A stretch of 45,727 bases of DNA. Origin: CANHVK01 sp046304235. Its GTDB lineage: Bacteria > Bacteroidota > Bacteroidia > Flavobacteriales_D > Crocinitomicaceae. The stretch lies in NCBI GenBank assembly GCA_046304235.1, contig JBKCEW010000074.1:1-45727 (forward strand). Direction: 5' to 3'. Of the stretch, positions 24,104-33,138 are shown one piece after another (position 1 is the first letter of the stretch; the number at the start of each line of letters is the position of its first letter). The notes below the pieces were generated by a model that was not told where the DNA came from, searched no databases, and saw nothing but the letters and a program-made list of their open reading frames with translations. Both the position numbers and the translations under genes were made by a program.

Positions 24104-25111
24104 ATGAAAGTAATTGTTCCTATGGCGGGAAGAGGAAGCCGCCTTCGTCCACATACATTAACCACTCCGAAACCATTAGTACCAGTAGGTGGTAAACCAA
24201 TCGTTCACCGTTTGGTAGAGGATATTGCTGCGGTTTGTGAGGATAAAATTGAAGAGATAGCGTTTGTTATTGGTGATTTTGGTACTGAAGTTGAACAAGA
24301 ATTAATCGCAGTAGCAGAAAAATTAGGTGCGAAGGGAACGATTTGTTACCAAGATAAACCCCTTGGTACTGCTCATGCTGTATGGTGTGCAAAGGAATTA
24401 TTAGATGGACCAGTAGTGGTTGCATTTGCTGATACCCTTTTTAAAGCTGATTTTAAATTAGATAGCTCTGTAGATGGGATCTTGTGGGTAAAACAAATTG
24501 AAGATCCATCCGCTTTTGGAGTTATCCAAATGAATGAAAGTGGTGCGATTGTTGATTTCGTCGAAAAACCAAAAACGTTTGTTTCTGATTTAGCCATGAT
24601 TGGAATTTATTATTTCAAAGAAGGGCAAGATTTACTAACTGAAATTAATTACTTGTTAGAAAATGAAGTAATTAAAAGTGGTGAATACCAACTACCTGAT
24701 GCATTGAGACGTTTGGTAGAAAAAGGACAAACATTCAAACCAGGAGAAGTAAATGAATGGTTAGATTGTGGTAATAAAGAAGTTACTGTTTATACAAACC
24801 AAAGAGTACTAGAATTCGATAAAGAAAAAGGGTTAAATACAGTCGATAATTCAGTTACACAAATTAACTCCGTGATTATACCACCTTGTTATATTGGTAA
24901 AGACGTTATTCTTGAAAATGCTGTTGTTGGTCCACATGTTTCATTGGGTAATGGAACCAAGGTGTTAAATTCTGTTCTTTCAAATACGATAGTACAAGAA
25001 AATTCGTTGGTGTCTAACGCAAACTTAAAAGACTCTATGATAGGAAATTTTGCTGCATTTAGAGGGAAGCAAACAGACATAAGTCTGGGCGATTATTCAA
25101 TCATAGACTAA
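24104..25111 (+). CDS. Sugar-1-phosphate nucleotidyltransferase with left-handed beta-helix tail
   Basis: A 335-residue enzyme. The N-terminal nucleotidyltransferase domain starts with MKVIVPMAGRGSRLRPHTLTTPKPLVPVGGKP (pyrophosphorylase G-x-G-x-R-L-x-P..PKP signature) and carries ADTLF for metal binding, VEKP, and EWLDCGNKE. From about residue 255 hexapeptide-like repeats (VIIPPCYIGKDVILENAVVGPHVSLGNG..) form a beta-helix, as in glucose-1-phosphate thymidylyl/uridylyltransferase-like and GlmU-type proteins. It makes an activated sugar for envelope glycans; the exact sugar and NTP cannot be read. The next ATG follows its stop directly. Confidence 0.88.
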   Translation: MKVIVPMAGRGSRLRPHTLTTPKPLVPVGGKPIVHRLVEDIAAVCEDKIEEIAFVIGDFGTEVEQELIAVAEKLGAKGTICYQDKPLGTAHAVWCAKELLDGPVVVAFADTLFKADFKLDSSVDGILWVKQIEDPSAFGVIQMNESGAIVDFVEKPKTFVSDLAMIGIYYFKEGQDLLTEINYLLENEVIKSGEYQLPDALRRLVEKGQTFKPGEVNEWLDCGNKEVTVYTNQRVLEFDKEKGLNTVDNSVTQINSVIIPPCYIGKDVILENAVVGPHVSLGNGTKVLNSVLSNTIVQENSLVSNANLKDSMIGNFAAFRGKQTDISLGDYSIID

Positions 25112-26815
25112 ATGAATAAATTCATAGGTATTATTTTATTGATTTTTATTGTTTTATCATGCGGTAAGACTAAAGAAATTACACAATCTAATTCGCAGGA
25201 AAGATCCCGCTATATAGAGATGTTTCACGAAGGTGTGCGTTACAAACAAAAAAAACAATACCACAATGCAATTCATGTATTTGAGGCTTGTACGAAGTTA
25301 AATCAATCAGATGATGCTACTTTATACCTTCTTTCTGAAGTGTATTTAAAAACTGGACAAAAAGAACGTTCAATAGACGCATTGCAAAAAGCAATAAACC
25401 TTGACCCTAAAAATCAATGGTATAAACGAGAATTGGCTTATAAATATCACGAGATTGGAAACTACAAACAAGCTATTATAGCATATAAAGATTTATTAAA
25501 AGAAAACAGTGAAAATCCAGATTGGTTAATTTCCTTATCTGAATGCTATTTCAAAAACAATCAAATGAGTGAGTCTTACCAAACGATGGAAAGAATAGAG
25601 CAAGTCATTGGTAGTAATCCAGATATAATAATAGAAAAGTACAGAATCCTCTTTTTTCAAAAAAAATATACACAAGGAGAAAAATTATTAATAGAAGGAT
25701 TAAAAACTTTTCCAAATGACCCAGATATTTTAGCCATTTTAATAGATTATTACTTTGATAGTAAACAAGATAAGAAGGCATTAGAGTTATTAAAAAAATT
25801 ATCAGAAGTTGATCCGAACAATGGAAATGTGCACCTTACTCTAGCTCAACACTATATGCAGAATAATGACCTACAGAATACGTTTAAAGAGTTAAAATTA
25901 GCATACGTTTGTCCAGAAATTACGCTTGAAAATAAAACGAGGCTACTCATGTATTTTTACGATACACAAGCAAAATTAGATAAAAATGTTATTGAACTTG
26001 GAGATATACTGGTTGCACAATATCCGGATGAAGCGAAAGCTCATACTTTGTTGGGGGATTTATTAATGAAAGATAATAATGAAGTTTTAGCTTTAGCATC
26101 TTATAAAAAAGCGATAGAATTAGACCCTTCAAAGTATACTATTTTCGAACAAGTATTAGTGATGGAATATGAATTCCAACAATATGAATTACTTTATAAT
26201 GACGGTCTTAAAGCAGTTGAGCTATTTCCTTCCTATGGAAAAGTATATTTATTAGCAGGTACTGCAGCCAATCAAATCAAAAAATACAAAGAAGCAATTG
26301 AATTACTTGAAGTTGGGAAAGATTTAATCACCAACAATCCAGCGCTTAAAGCAGAGTTTTTAGCACAACTAGGCCAAGCTTACTTTAAGCTAAAAAAACT
26401 TCCCGAAGCTAAAAAAAGTTATGATGAAGCCATTGAACTTGCACCATCTAATACATTGAACTTAAACAACTACGCCTATTATTTAGCTCTAGAAAAAACA
26501 GATTTAGAAAAGGCAGAGAAGTATATTTTACAGGTATTAGAGGTAAATCCCAAAGACTATCATTTTCTAGATACTTATGGTTGGGTCTTATTTCAAAAAG
26601 GTGATTTTCAAAAAGCTATAGAAACATTTGAAAAAGCAATTATTTCAAACCCAAAAGAACCGTTAATCAATGAACATTTGGGCGACTGCTATTACAAAGT
26701 AGGGAAACAAAAAGAGGCCGTAGAATACTGGAAAAAAGCTTTAGAACACGGTTCAAAAAATTTAAGTTTACCCAAAAAGATAGAAAAGAAATCGTATTAT
26801 GATCCTGCGTTTTAA
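25112..26815 (+). CDS. TPR-repeat lipoprotein
   Basis: A 567-residue protein with a lipobox (IVLSC, cysteine 17), so it is a lipoprotein of the periplasm or outer membrane. The mature part is built of about a dozen tetratricopeptide repeats; clear units include SIDALQKAINLDPKNQWY, ALASYKKAIELDPSKYTI, AKKSYDEAIELAPSNT, AIETFEKAIISNPKEPLI and AVEYWKKALEHG. TPRs act as scaffolds. Start and stop are fused with neighbours: no gap to the nucleotidyltransferase gene and a 17-base overlap with the DUF4292 gene, implying a joint product stoichiometry. Confidence 0.9.
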   Translation: MNKFIGIILLIFIVLSCGKTKEITQSNSQERSRYIEMFHEGVRYKQKKQYHNAIHVFEACTKLNQSDDATLYLLSEVYLKTGQKERSIDALQKAINLDPKNQWYKRELAYKYHEIGNYKQAIIAYKDLLKENSENPDWLISLSECYFKNNQMSESYQTMERIEQVIGSNPDIIIEKYRILFFQKKYTQGEKLLIEGLKTFPNDPDILAILIDYYFDSKQDKKALELLKKLSEVDPNNGNVHLTLAQHYMQNNDLQNTFKELKLAYVCPEITLENKTRLLMYFYDTQAKLDKNVIELGDILVAQYPDEAKAHTLLGDLLMKDNNEVLALASYKKAIELDPSKYTIFEQVLVMEYEFQQYELLYNDGLKAVELFPSYGKVYLLAGTAANQIKKYKEAIELLEVGKDLITNNPALKAEFLAQLGQAYFKLKKLPEAKKSYDEAIELAPSNTLNLNNYAYYLALEKTDLEKAEKYILQVLEVNPKDYHFLDTYGWVLFQKGDFQKAIETFEKAIISNPKEPLINEHLGDCYYKVGKQKEAVEYWKKALEHGSKNLSLPKKIEKKSYYDPAF

Positions 26816-27608
26816 AAATCTATATCTTCTGTTTTTTGTTGCAGGAATATTTTCTTGTTCTAAAAAACTTGTTGGTGAAACTCCCGTTAAATTAGACAGA
26901 AAAAAAACGGAAGAATTAACTCATAATTTAGATAGTCTATCTAAACAAGTTCCTACAACTTTTTACTCTAAAATTAGTACAAAATATACAGATACTAATC
27001 AGAATTTATCTTTTAAAACATCTGTAACCATATTGAAAGACAGTGTTTTTACAGCTTTAGTATCCTATGCAGGTATACCAATAATTAATGCCTTTATCAA
27101 TAAAGATTCCTTGCAGTTTACCAATAAAAAAGATAAATGTTATACAAAAACGACTTTGGCTCATTTGAAAGAACAATTTGGGGTAGCATTCGACTTTCAG
27201 AACTTACAACAATTGTTTTTAGGAATTCCATTAAACTATCAAGCTTCTGCTAAATATTATCAAATTCACAATCCTTTTGATTACATCGTTTCAAATCATA
27301 GAAAACGAGAAATTAGAAAACTAGAACGTAAAGATTGGGACGATTTTATTATAAAATATTATTTAAACCCCGATTTAAAATCACTAAAAAAATTAGTAAT
27401 TGAAAACCCTAAAGATAACAACTTTATTATAATCAATTATTTGAAATATCAAGTTGAAAATGGGTTCAATGTACCTTCTGAAGTAACAATAGATGTAAAA
27501 ACAGATAAAAATCACATTGAAGTTCAGCTAGATTATGATAAATTAGAAATTAATGAACCACAAGATATTTTCTTCTCGATACCAGAAAATTATGAAGTTT
27601 GTAATTAA
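26799..27608 (+). CDS. DUF4292 lipoprotein, LolB-like by inspection
   Basis: A 269-residue lipoprotein (AGIFSC, cysteine 20). It matches the Bacteroidota DUF4292 family: TFYSKISTKYTDTNQNLSFKTSVTILKDSVFTALVSYAGIPIINAFINKDSLQFTNKKDKCY is an alternating beta pattern with a loop like the G-P-L-G region of LolB; LQQLFLGIPLN resembles LolB's lipid-pocket helix, and VQLDYDKLEINEPQDIFFSIPENYE the final strands of the LolA/LolB fold. The fold assignment is my inference. It overlaps the TPR lipoprotein gene by 17 bases and the M23 gene by 17 bases, so the three are translationally coupled. Confidence 0.82.
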   Translation: MILRFKNLYLLFFVAGIFSCSKKLVGETPVKLDRKKTEELTHNLDSLSKQVPTTFYSKISTKYTDTNQNLSFKTSVTILKDSVFTALVSYAGIPIINAFINKDSLQFTNKKDKCYTKTTLAHLKEQFGVAFDFQNLQQLFLGIPLNYQASAKYYQIHNPFDYIVSNHRKREIRKLERKDWDDFIIKYYLNPDLKSLKKLVIENPKDNNFIIINYLKYQVENGFNVPSEVTIDVKTDKNHIEVQLDYDKLEINEPQDIFFSIPENYEVCN

Positions 27609-28962
27609 ATATCTCTTTCTTGTTTTTATATGCTTTTTTTCCAAAGTTTCCCTTGCGCAAAAAACGAGTGAAAAGCTCAAACGCGAGCAGGATAAATTAG
27701 AAAAAAGTATCTCTGTTACTAAAAGTTTATTACGTAAAACAAAGAAAAATTCGCAAGCGACGATTTCAGAGTTACGCGTACTAGAAAATCAATTAAAACA
27801 CAGAGAAGAATTACTTGCAAACTTTGAAGATCAAATCAAAGATGCAGAAATTCAAATAGAAGAAAAAACACAACAAATAGATAATCTTGAAAAAAAGCTT
27901 AAACTATTAGTTTTTCAATACCGACATTTATTGATTTATGCTTATAAACATCGAAGTAAATCTGGACAATGGATGTACATATTTTCTGCTAAAAGCTATA
28001 ATGAAGCGTTAAAACGTAAAAAATATTTGGAAAAAGTTGCAGAATTACAACGCAAACAAAAACGATTAATTGAACAACATCAAAATCTAATTTCAAAAGA
28101 AAAAACAGAAATCGAGTCAGATAAGAAAGAAAAAGAACTTATTGCTGACGAAAAACGTAAAGAGAAAGAAAATTTAGAAATCGATAAACGAACTAAGGAA
28201 ACAAACCTGACGAAATTAAAGAAAGAAGAAACACGCTTAGCGGCTGAGATGAAATTGAGTGAAAACAAAAAAATCATTTTGAAACAACGTATTCGAGAAG
28301 CAATAAATGCTGAAATTGCAGCCGATGAAGCAAGAAGAAAGGCAAGAGAAGAAAAAGAACGTAAGAAACAAGAAAAAGAAAGACTTGCAAAAAATAACAC
28401 AACGAATTCAGCAAATATTAACACTACCACAAAAACAACTTCATCAAAAACAACAGCTTCATCAACGTCAGCAGACGAACCAGAAGAAACAGTGAAACGT
28501 CCACTTACAATTAGCGAAACAAAAGAAGTTGCTTTAAATCAGAATTTTGAAAGCAACAGAGGACGATTGCCTTGGCCGGTATCAAGTGGTACGATTACTG
28601 AAGGTTATGGTAAAAATCCACATCCAAAAATTAAAAATTTATATACAAATAATAACGGTATTGATATCAGTACGAATCGAGGGTCATCGGTAAGAGCAGT
28701 TTTTGAGGGCGAAGTAACAAGTGTATTATCTATTCCTGGAGCTGGTAAAGTAATCATCATTAAACATGGTAACTACAGAACAGTATACAGTAACTTACAG
28801 GATGTTCATGTAGGAGTAGGAAGTAAAGTAAAAACAAAGCAATCAATCGGTTCTTTGTTACCAGATGACGACGATGTACTATCTGTATCACATTTTGAAA
28901 TTCATCAGGTATTAAATGGTCAAATAAATAGAATGAACCCAACCAATTGGATAACAAGATAA
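27592..28962 (+). CDS. EnvC-like murein hydrolase activator with degenerate M23 domain
   Basis: ATG 27592 gives 456 residues with a good signal peptide (MKFVIKYLFLVFICFFSKVSLAQ); the frame extends 13 codons upstream without signal character. Long coiled coils fill about 25-290, with a Ser/Thr linker near 275-300. The C-terminal LytM/M23 domain (about 330-456) has lost zinc ligands: NNNGIDIST instead of HxGIDI, YSNL instead of YxHL, and SHFEIH with the first His of HxH gone. Coiled coil plus degenerate LytM is the EnvC layout, in which the protein activates amidases during division rather than cutting peptidoglycan. ribE follows after 3 bases. Confidence 0.9.
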   Translation: MKFVIKYLFLVFICFFSKVSLAQKTSEKLKREQDKLEKSISVTKSLLRKTKKNSQATISELRVLENQLKHREELLANFEDQIKDAEIQIEEKTQQIDNLEKKLKLLVFQYRHLLIYAYKHRSKSGQWMYIFSAKSYNEALKRKKYLEKVAELQRKQKRLIEQHQNLISKEKTEIESDKKEKELIADEKRKEKENLEIDKRTKETNLTKLKKEETRLAAEMKLSENKKIILKQRIREAINAEIAADEARRKAREEKERKKQEKERLAKNNTTNSANINTTTKTTSSKTTASSTSADEPEETVKRPLTISETKEVALNQNFESNRGRLPWPVSSGTITEGYGKNPHPKIKNLYTNNNGIDISTNRGSSVRAVFEGEVTSVLSIPGAGKVIIIKHGNYRTVYSNLQDVHVGVGSKVKTKQSIGSLLPDDDDVLSVSHFEIHQVLNGQINRMNPTNWITR

Positions 28963-28965
28963 ATT

Positions 28966-29556
28966 ATGTTTACAGGAATAATCGAACAACTGGCAGTTGT
29001 AAAAAAAGTAATAAAAGAAGCCGAAAATTTACACGTTACATTAGAGGCCGCTTTTACGCAAGAATTGAAAATTGACCAGAGCGTTGCGCACAATGGAATA
29101 TGTTTAACTGTCGTACACATTGAAGGAAACGAATATACCGTGACTGCTATCCGTGAAACGATTGAAAAAACAAACATTGATCATTGGTCAGAAGGGACAA
29201 AAGTAAATGTGGAACGCTGTATGCAAATGAATGGACGCTTGGATGGACATATTGTACAAGGACACGTAGATGTCACAGGATCTTGTTTGTCGATTGAAGA
29301 CCAGCAAGGAAGTTGGAAATTTACATTCAAACATCCAGAAGATCAGGTAACTGTAGAAAAAGGATCGGTTACGGTAAATGGGACTAGTTTGACTGTAGTT
29401 GATTCTCAAAAAGATACATTTTCAGTTTGTATTATTCCGTATACTTACGAACATACCAATTTCCATCAATTGAAAGTAGGTGATACTGTAAACTTAGAGT
29501 TTGATATCATTGGAAAATATGTGGCAAAATTGTTTATGCATAACCTTCCAAAATAA
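28966..29556 (+). CDS. ribE: Riboflavin synthase, alpha subunit
   Basis: A 196-residue enzyme that dismutates two 6,7-dimethyl-8-ribityllumazine molecules into riboflavin. Two lumazine-binding repeats are visible: MFTGIIEQ..HNGICLTVVHIEGNEYTVTAI..TNI and DGHIVQGHVDVTG..VTVNGTSLTVVDSQKDTFSVCIIPYTYEHTN. Length and start are standard. It is cotranscribed with the EnvC-like gene. Confidence 0.96.
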   Translation: MFTGIIEQLAVVKKVIKEAENLHVTLEAAFTQELKIDQSVAHNGICLTVVHIEGNEYTVTAIRETIEKTNIDHWSEGTKVNVERCMQMNGRLDGHIVQGHVDVTGSCLSIEDQQGSWKFTFKHPEDQVTVEKGSVTVNGTSLTVVDSQKDTFSVCIIPYTYEHTNFHQLKVGDTVNLEFDIIGKYVAKLFMHNLPK

Positions 29557-29567
29557 ATAGTAATAAA

Positions 29568-29575
29568 TAAATTTG
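29568..29575 (+). promoter_or_regulatory. -7 box of pgk
   Basis: TAAATTTG matches TAnnTTTG, 21 bases before the pgk ATG. It would let pgk be expressed independently of the envelope/ribE run. Confidence 0.55.
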
Positions 29576-29596
29576 TAAACCAAAATTAAAACGAAA

Positions 29597-30793
29597 ATGG
29601 CTGATATTCATTCTTATGACTTTAAAGGAAAACGTGCTTTAATCCGCGTAGATTTTAACGTTCCGTTGGATAAAGAAACGTTAACAATTACTGATGATAC
29701 ACGTATTCGTGCTGCTTTACCTACCATCAAACATATACTAAGTGCGGGTGGAAGTGTAGTTTTAATGTCACATTTAGGAAGACCGAAAGAAGGACCTGAG
29801 GATAAGTTTTCGTTAAAACACATTATAAAACACACCGCTGAATTATTACAAACAGAAGTGAAATTTGCGAACGATTGTATTGGAGAAGAAGCATTTGCAA
29901 TGAGTGCAAATTTACAAGCAGGTGAAGTGTTATTACTAGAAAACTTACGTTTTTACAAGCAAGAAACAGCAGGTACTGAAAGTTTCGCTGAGAGTTTAGC
30001 AAAACACGGCGACGTATATGTGAATGATGCATTTGGTACAGCACATAGAGCGCATGCAAGTACTGCAATTATTGCGAAATATTTCCCAAACGATAAAATG
30101 TTTGGTTACTTATTAGAAGCTGAAATTAAGAGCGTGGATAAAGTCCTAAACAGCGAAGAAAAACCATTAACTGCCATTGTTGGTGGAGCTAAAGTTTCTT
30201 CTAAAATTACAATCATCGAGCGCTTATTAGACAAAGTAGATAACCTTATAGTAGGAGGAGGTATGGCGTTTACCTTCGTGAAAGCACAAGGGGGTGAAGT
30301 AGGTGGTTCGTTGGTAGAAGACGATTATTTAGATGTTGCTCGTAAGATTTTAACTGAAGCAAAAGCAAAAGGTGTAAACGTTTACATCCCGAAAGATGCC
30401 GTAATTGCAGATGCTTTTTCAAACGAAGCAAACCGCAAAACTGTTCCTTCAGACCAAATCCCAACAGGATGGATGGGCTTAGACACAGGATCTGAAACAT
30501 CAAAAGATTGTGCTGAAATCTTAAAAAATTCCAAATTGATTTTATGGAATGGACCGATGGGAGTATTCGAAATGGATAATTTCCAACAAGGTACAAAAGA
30601 CGTAGCAAACGCTATCGTAGAAGCAACAGCAAACAATGGTGCTTTTTCATTAATTGGTGGAGGAGATTCAGTTGCAGCAATAAACAAATTCAATTTAGCA
30701 GACAAAGTGAGCTACGTTTCAACAGGAGGCGGTGCTATGTTAGAATACTTGGAAGGCATCGAATTGCCAGGTATCAAAGCGATAAACGAATAG
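29597..30793 (+). CDS. pgk: Phosphoglycerate kinase
   Basis: A 398-residue glycolytic enzyme that transfers phosphate between 1,3-bisphosphoglycerate and ADP. Visible: RALIRVDFNVPLD, VVLMSHLGRPKEG, VLLLENLRFYKQE, FGTAHRAHAST, AIVGGAKVSSKI, WNGPMGVFE, and the nucleotide-site SLIGGGDSVAAI and VSTGGGAMLEYLEG. Length is typical. It has its own promoter box and ends at a hairpin. Confidence 0.98.
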   Translation: MADIHSYDFKGKRALIRVDFNVPLDKETLTITDDTRIRAALPTIKHILSAGGSVVLMSHLGRPKEGPEDKFSLKHIIKHTAELLQTEVKFANDCIGEEAFAMSANLQAGEVLLLENLRFYKQETAGTESFAESLAKHGDVYVNDAFGTAHRAHASTAIIAKYFPNDKMFGYLLEAEIKSVDKVLNSEEKPLTAIVGGAKVSSKITIIERLLDKVDNLIVGGGMAFTFVKAQGGEVGGSLVEDDYLDVARKILTEAKAKGVNVYIPKDAVIADAFSNEANRKTVPSDQIPTGWMGLDTGSETSKDCAEILKNSKLILWNGPMGVFEMDNFQQGTKDVANAIVEATANNGAFSLIGGGDSVAAINKFNLADKVSYVSTGGGAMLEYLEGIELPGIKAINE

Positions 30794-30807
30794 TTTATAA
30801 AAAGATA

Positions 30808-30858
30808 AAAAAACCCATAAAAATTTAGAATTTGATTTTAAATTTTCATGGGTTTTTT
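30808..30858 (+). terminator. Terminator of pgk
   Basis: AAAAAACCCAT pairs with ATGGGTTTTTT across an AT-rich interior that also pairs partly (AAAATTT / AAATTTT). The T run follows on the plus strand. Confidence 0.75.
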
Positions 30859-31008
30859 ATTGAAATTATTTGTTGAATTTTGATATAAAAAGGAGTTATC
30901 GGTTAAAAGTGAGCGCGTGAAGGTACTTAATTAAAAAAGTCAAACAGATTATAAATTAATTCCTCAATCTTAATCTATAAATTATAACCAAAATATTTCT
31001 TTATCCCT

Positions 31009-31016
31009 TACCTTTG
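31009..31016 (+). promoter_or_regulatory. -7 box very close to the YgiQ start codon
   Basis: TACCTTTG matches the -7 consensus and ends only 6 bases before the ATG at 31023. If used, the mRNA would have almost no leader. Confidence 0.5.
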
Positions 31017-31022
31017 TAGGGT

Positions 31023-32993
31023 ATGGAAGAGCAATTAAGACCGATTACTGATTGGATCCCTTTAACGAAACAAGAAGTTGAAAAACGTGGATGGGATGAA
31101 GTAGATGTTGTACTGATTTCGGGAGATGCCTACGTGGATCATCCAGCCTTTGGGACGGCGGTGATTGGACGTATCATTGAAGATGAAGGTTTCCGTATTG
31201 CGATTGTTGCGCAACCCAACTGGAAAGACGATTTACGTGATTTCAAAAAATTTGGTAAACCAAAATACTTTTTCGGAGTTACTGCTGGTTGTATGGATTC
31301 GATGGTGAACCATTACACAGCAAACAAACGTTTGCGCTCGACAGATGCATACACCCCTGGTGGTGAAGCTGGTTACCGTCCTGATTATGCTACGATTGTT
31401 TATTCCAACATTCTAAAAAGATTATATCCTGACGTTCCGGTATTAATCGGAGGAATTGAAGCGAGTTTACGAAGAGTTACCCATTACGATTATTGGAAAG
31501 ACGCATTGATGCCTTCGATTTTAGTCGATTCCAAAGCGGATATGTTAGTATATGGAATGGGAGAACAACCTTTGCGTGAAATGTTGCGCTTATTAAAAAA
31601 AGGTGTTCCTTTTCATTCGTTAAAAACGCTAAAACAAGTTGCTTTCTTACAAGATAAATCGGAAGAACTTCCAAAAAAAAAACAATGGGAAACCGTAGAA
31701 TTAGCAAGTCATGAAGTTTGTCTAGAAGATAAAATCAAATACGCTGCTAATTTTAAAATCGTAGAAGTTGAGTCAAATAAATGGGAAGCGAATCGTATTA
31801 TACAGCACGTTGGTAATCAAACATTGATTATCAATCCGCCTTACAAAACGATGACGGAAAAGGAAATTGATAAATCATTCGATTTGCCTTACACACGTTT
31901 ACCTCATCCGAAATACAAAAAACGAGGTGCCATTCCAGCATACGATATGATCAAGTTCTCCATCAATATGCATAGAGGTTGTTTTGGTGGTTGTAGTTTC
32001 TGTACGATTTCTGCGCACCAAGGAAAATTCATTGCATCTCGCAGTGAAGCATCCGTTATGAAGGAGTTGGAAGAAGTTACCAAACACCCTGAATTTAGAG
32101 GATATATCTCTGATTTAGGAGGGCCTTCAGCGAATATGTATCAAATGAAAGGGAAAGATGAAGAAATTTGCAATCGTTGTACGAGTCCGAGTTGTATACA
32201 CCCTGTAATTTGTTCGAATTTAGATACTTCACACAAGCCATTAACCCAACTTTACCGTAAGGTAGATGCACATCCAAAAGTGAAAAAAGCTTTTATAGGT
32301 TCAGGTATTCGCTATGATTTGTTGGTTGATGACTTTAACAAAAATAACGAAGACGGAAACCACGACGAATACATCGAACAAGTGGTAACAAGACACGTTT
32401 CTGGACGTTTGAAAGTAGCACCCGAACATACATCCGATGCGACTTTGCGTGTGATGCGTAAACCATCGTTTAAATATTTCCAAAAGTTCAAAGAAAAATA
32501 CGATGCCATTTCAGAAAAGCACCATTTGAATCAACCGTTAGTTCCTTATTTCATTTCCTCGCACCCTGGTTGTGAAGAAGAAGATATGGCGAATTTGGCA
32601 GCGGAAACAAAAGATTTAGGATTTCAATTGGAGCAAGTACAAGACTTCACTCCTACTCCAATGACTGTTGCCGAGGTAATATATTATTCTGGGGTGCATC
32701 CTTACACACTCAAACCGGTAAAAACAGTTAAAACGAAAGAAGAAAAATTGAATCAAAACCGTTTTTTCTTTTGGTACAAGCGTGAAAACCGTGAGTGGAT
32801 CAAATCGAGATTACAGAAAGTGAATCGACCAGACCTTGCCGAAAGATTATTAGGTGATGAAGTAGAAGAAAAAAAGTCATTTGCTTCACCGAAAAAAACT
32901 GAAAAAAAACATACTTCTACAAATCAATCACATACGAAAAGTGATAAAAAACGTGATCTTCCACCGTGGTTAGCTAATCGTCGGAAAAAGTAG
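31023..32993 (+). CDS. YgiQ family radical SAM protein
   Basis: A 656-residue protein. The N-terminus PITDWIPLTKQEVEKRGWDEVDVVLISGDAYVDHPAFGTAVIGR is the YgiQ signature (DUF3362/UPF0313 group) and confirms the start. The radical SAM cluster motif RGCFGGCSFCT lies near residue 320, followed by SDLGGPSANMYQM and a second cysteine set C-NR-C-TSPS-C. KVAPEHTSDATLRVMRKPSF and the C-terminal QDFTPTPMTVAEVIYYSG are also family marks. The last 55 residues are a basic low-complexity tail. The reaction of YgiQ is not known. It is a single gene. Confidence 0.93.
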   Translation: MEEQLRPITDWIPLTKQEVEKRGWDEVDVVLISGDAYVDHPAFGTAVIGRIIEDEGFRIAIVAQPNWKDDLRDFKKFGKPKYFFGVTAGCMDSMVNHYTANKRLRSTDAYTPGGEAGYRPDYATIVYSNILKRLYPDVPVLIGGIEASLRRVTHYDYWKDALMPSILVDSKADMLVYGMGEQPLREMLRLLKKGVPFHSLKTLKQVAFLQDKSEELPKKKQWETVELASHEVCLEDKIKYAANFKIVEVESNKWEANRIIQHVGNQTLIINPPYKTMTEKEIDKSFDLPYTRLPHPKYKKRGAIPAYDMIKFSINMHRGCFGGCSFCTISAHQGKFIASRSEASVMKELEEVTKHPEFRGYISDLGGPSANMYQMKGKDEEICNRCTSPSCIHPVICSNLDTSHKPLTQLYRKVDAHPKVKKAFIGSGIRYDLLVDDFNKNNEDGNHDEYIEQVVTRHVSGRLKVAPEHTSDATLRVMRKPSFKYFQKFKEKYDAISEKHHLNQPLVPYFISSHPGCEEEDMANLAAETKDLGFQLEQVQDFTPTPMTVAEVIYYSGVHPYTLKPVKTVKTKEEKLNQNRFFFWYKRENREWIKSRLQKVNRPDLAERLLGDEVEEKKSFASPKKTEKKHTSTNQSHTKSDKKRDLPPWLANRRKK

Positions 32994-33138
32994 ATTTTAC
33001 ATGGGTTAGAAAAATTCCAAATTAAATTTAATGAATTTATTAACAGACGATATTAATAACTTTATCTGTCCAAAAATGATTTTCGTCGACGAATCAGCAC
33101 TATTTTTGAAGTGTAGAAAATGACTTAAATCGTGTGTT

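Noticed and set aside
27553..27591. 13-codon upstream extension of the EnvC-like gene
   Set aside because: It would put charged residues ahead of a good signal peptide that begins at ATG 27592.
28080..28430. 116-codon reverse frame opposite the EnvC-like coiled coil
   Set aside because: A Phe/Ser-rich product is the expected antisense reading of Lys/Glu-rich coiled-coil codons.
29614..30705. Multiple reverse-strand frames opposite pgk
   Set aside because: Pgk is a complete, strongly conserved gene; the reverse frames show no domain and are codon-usage shadows.
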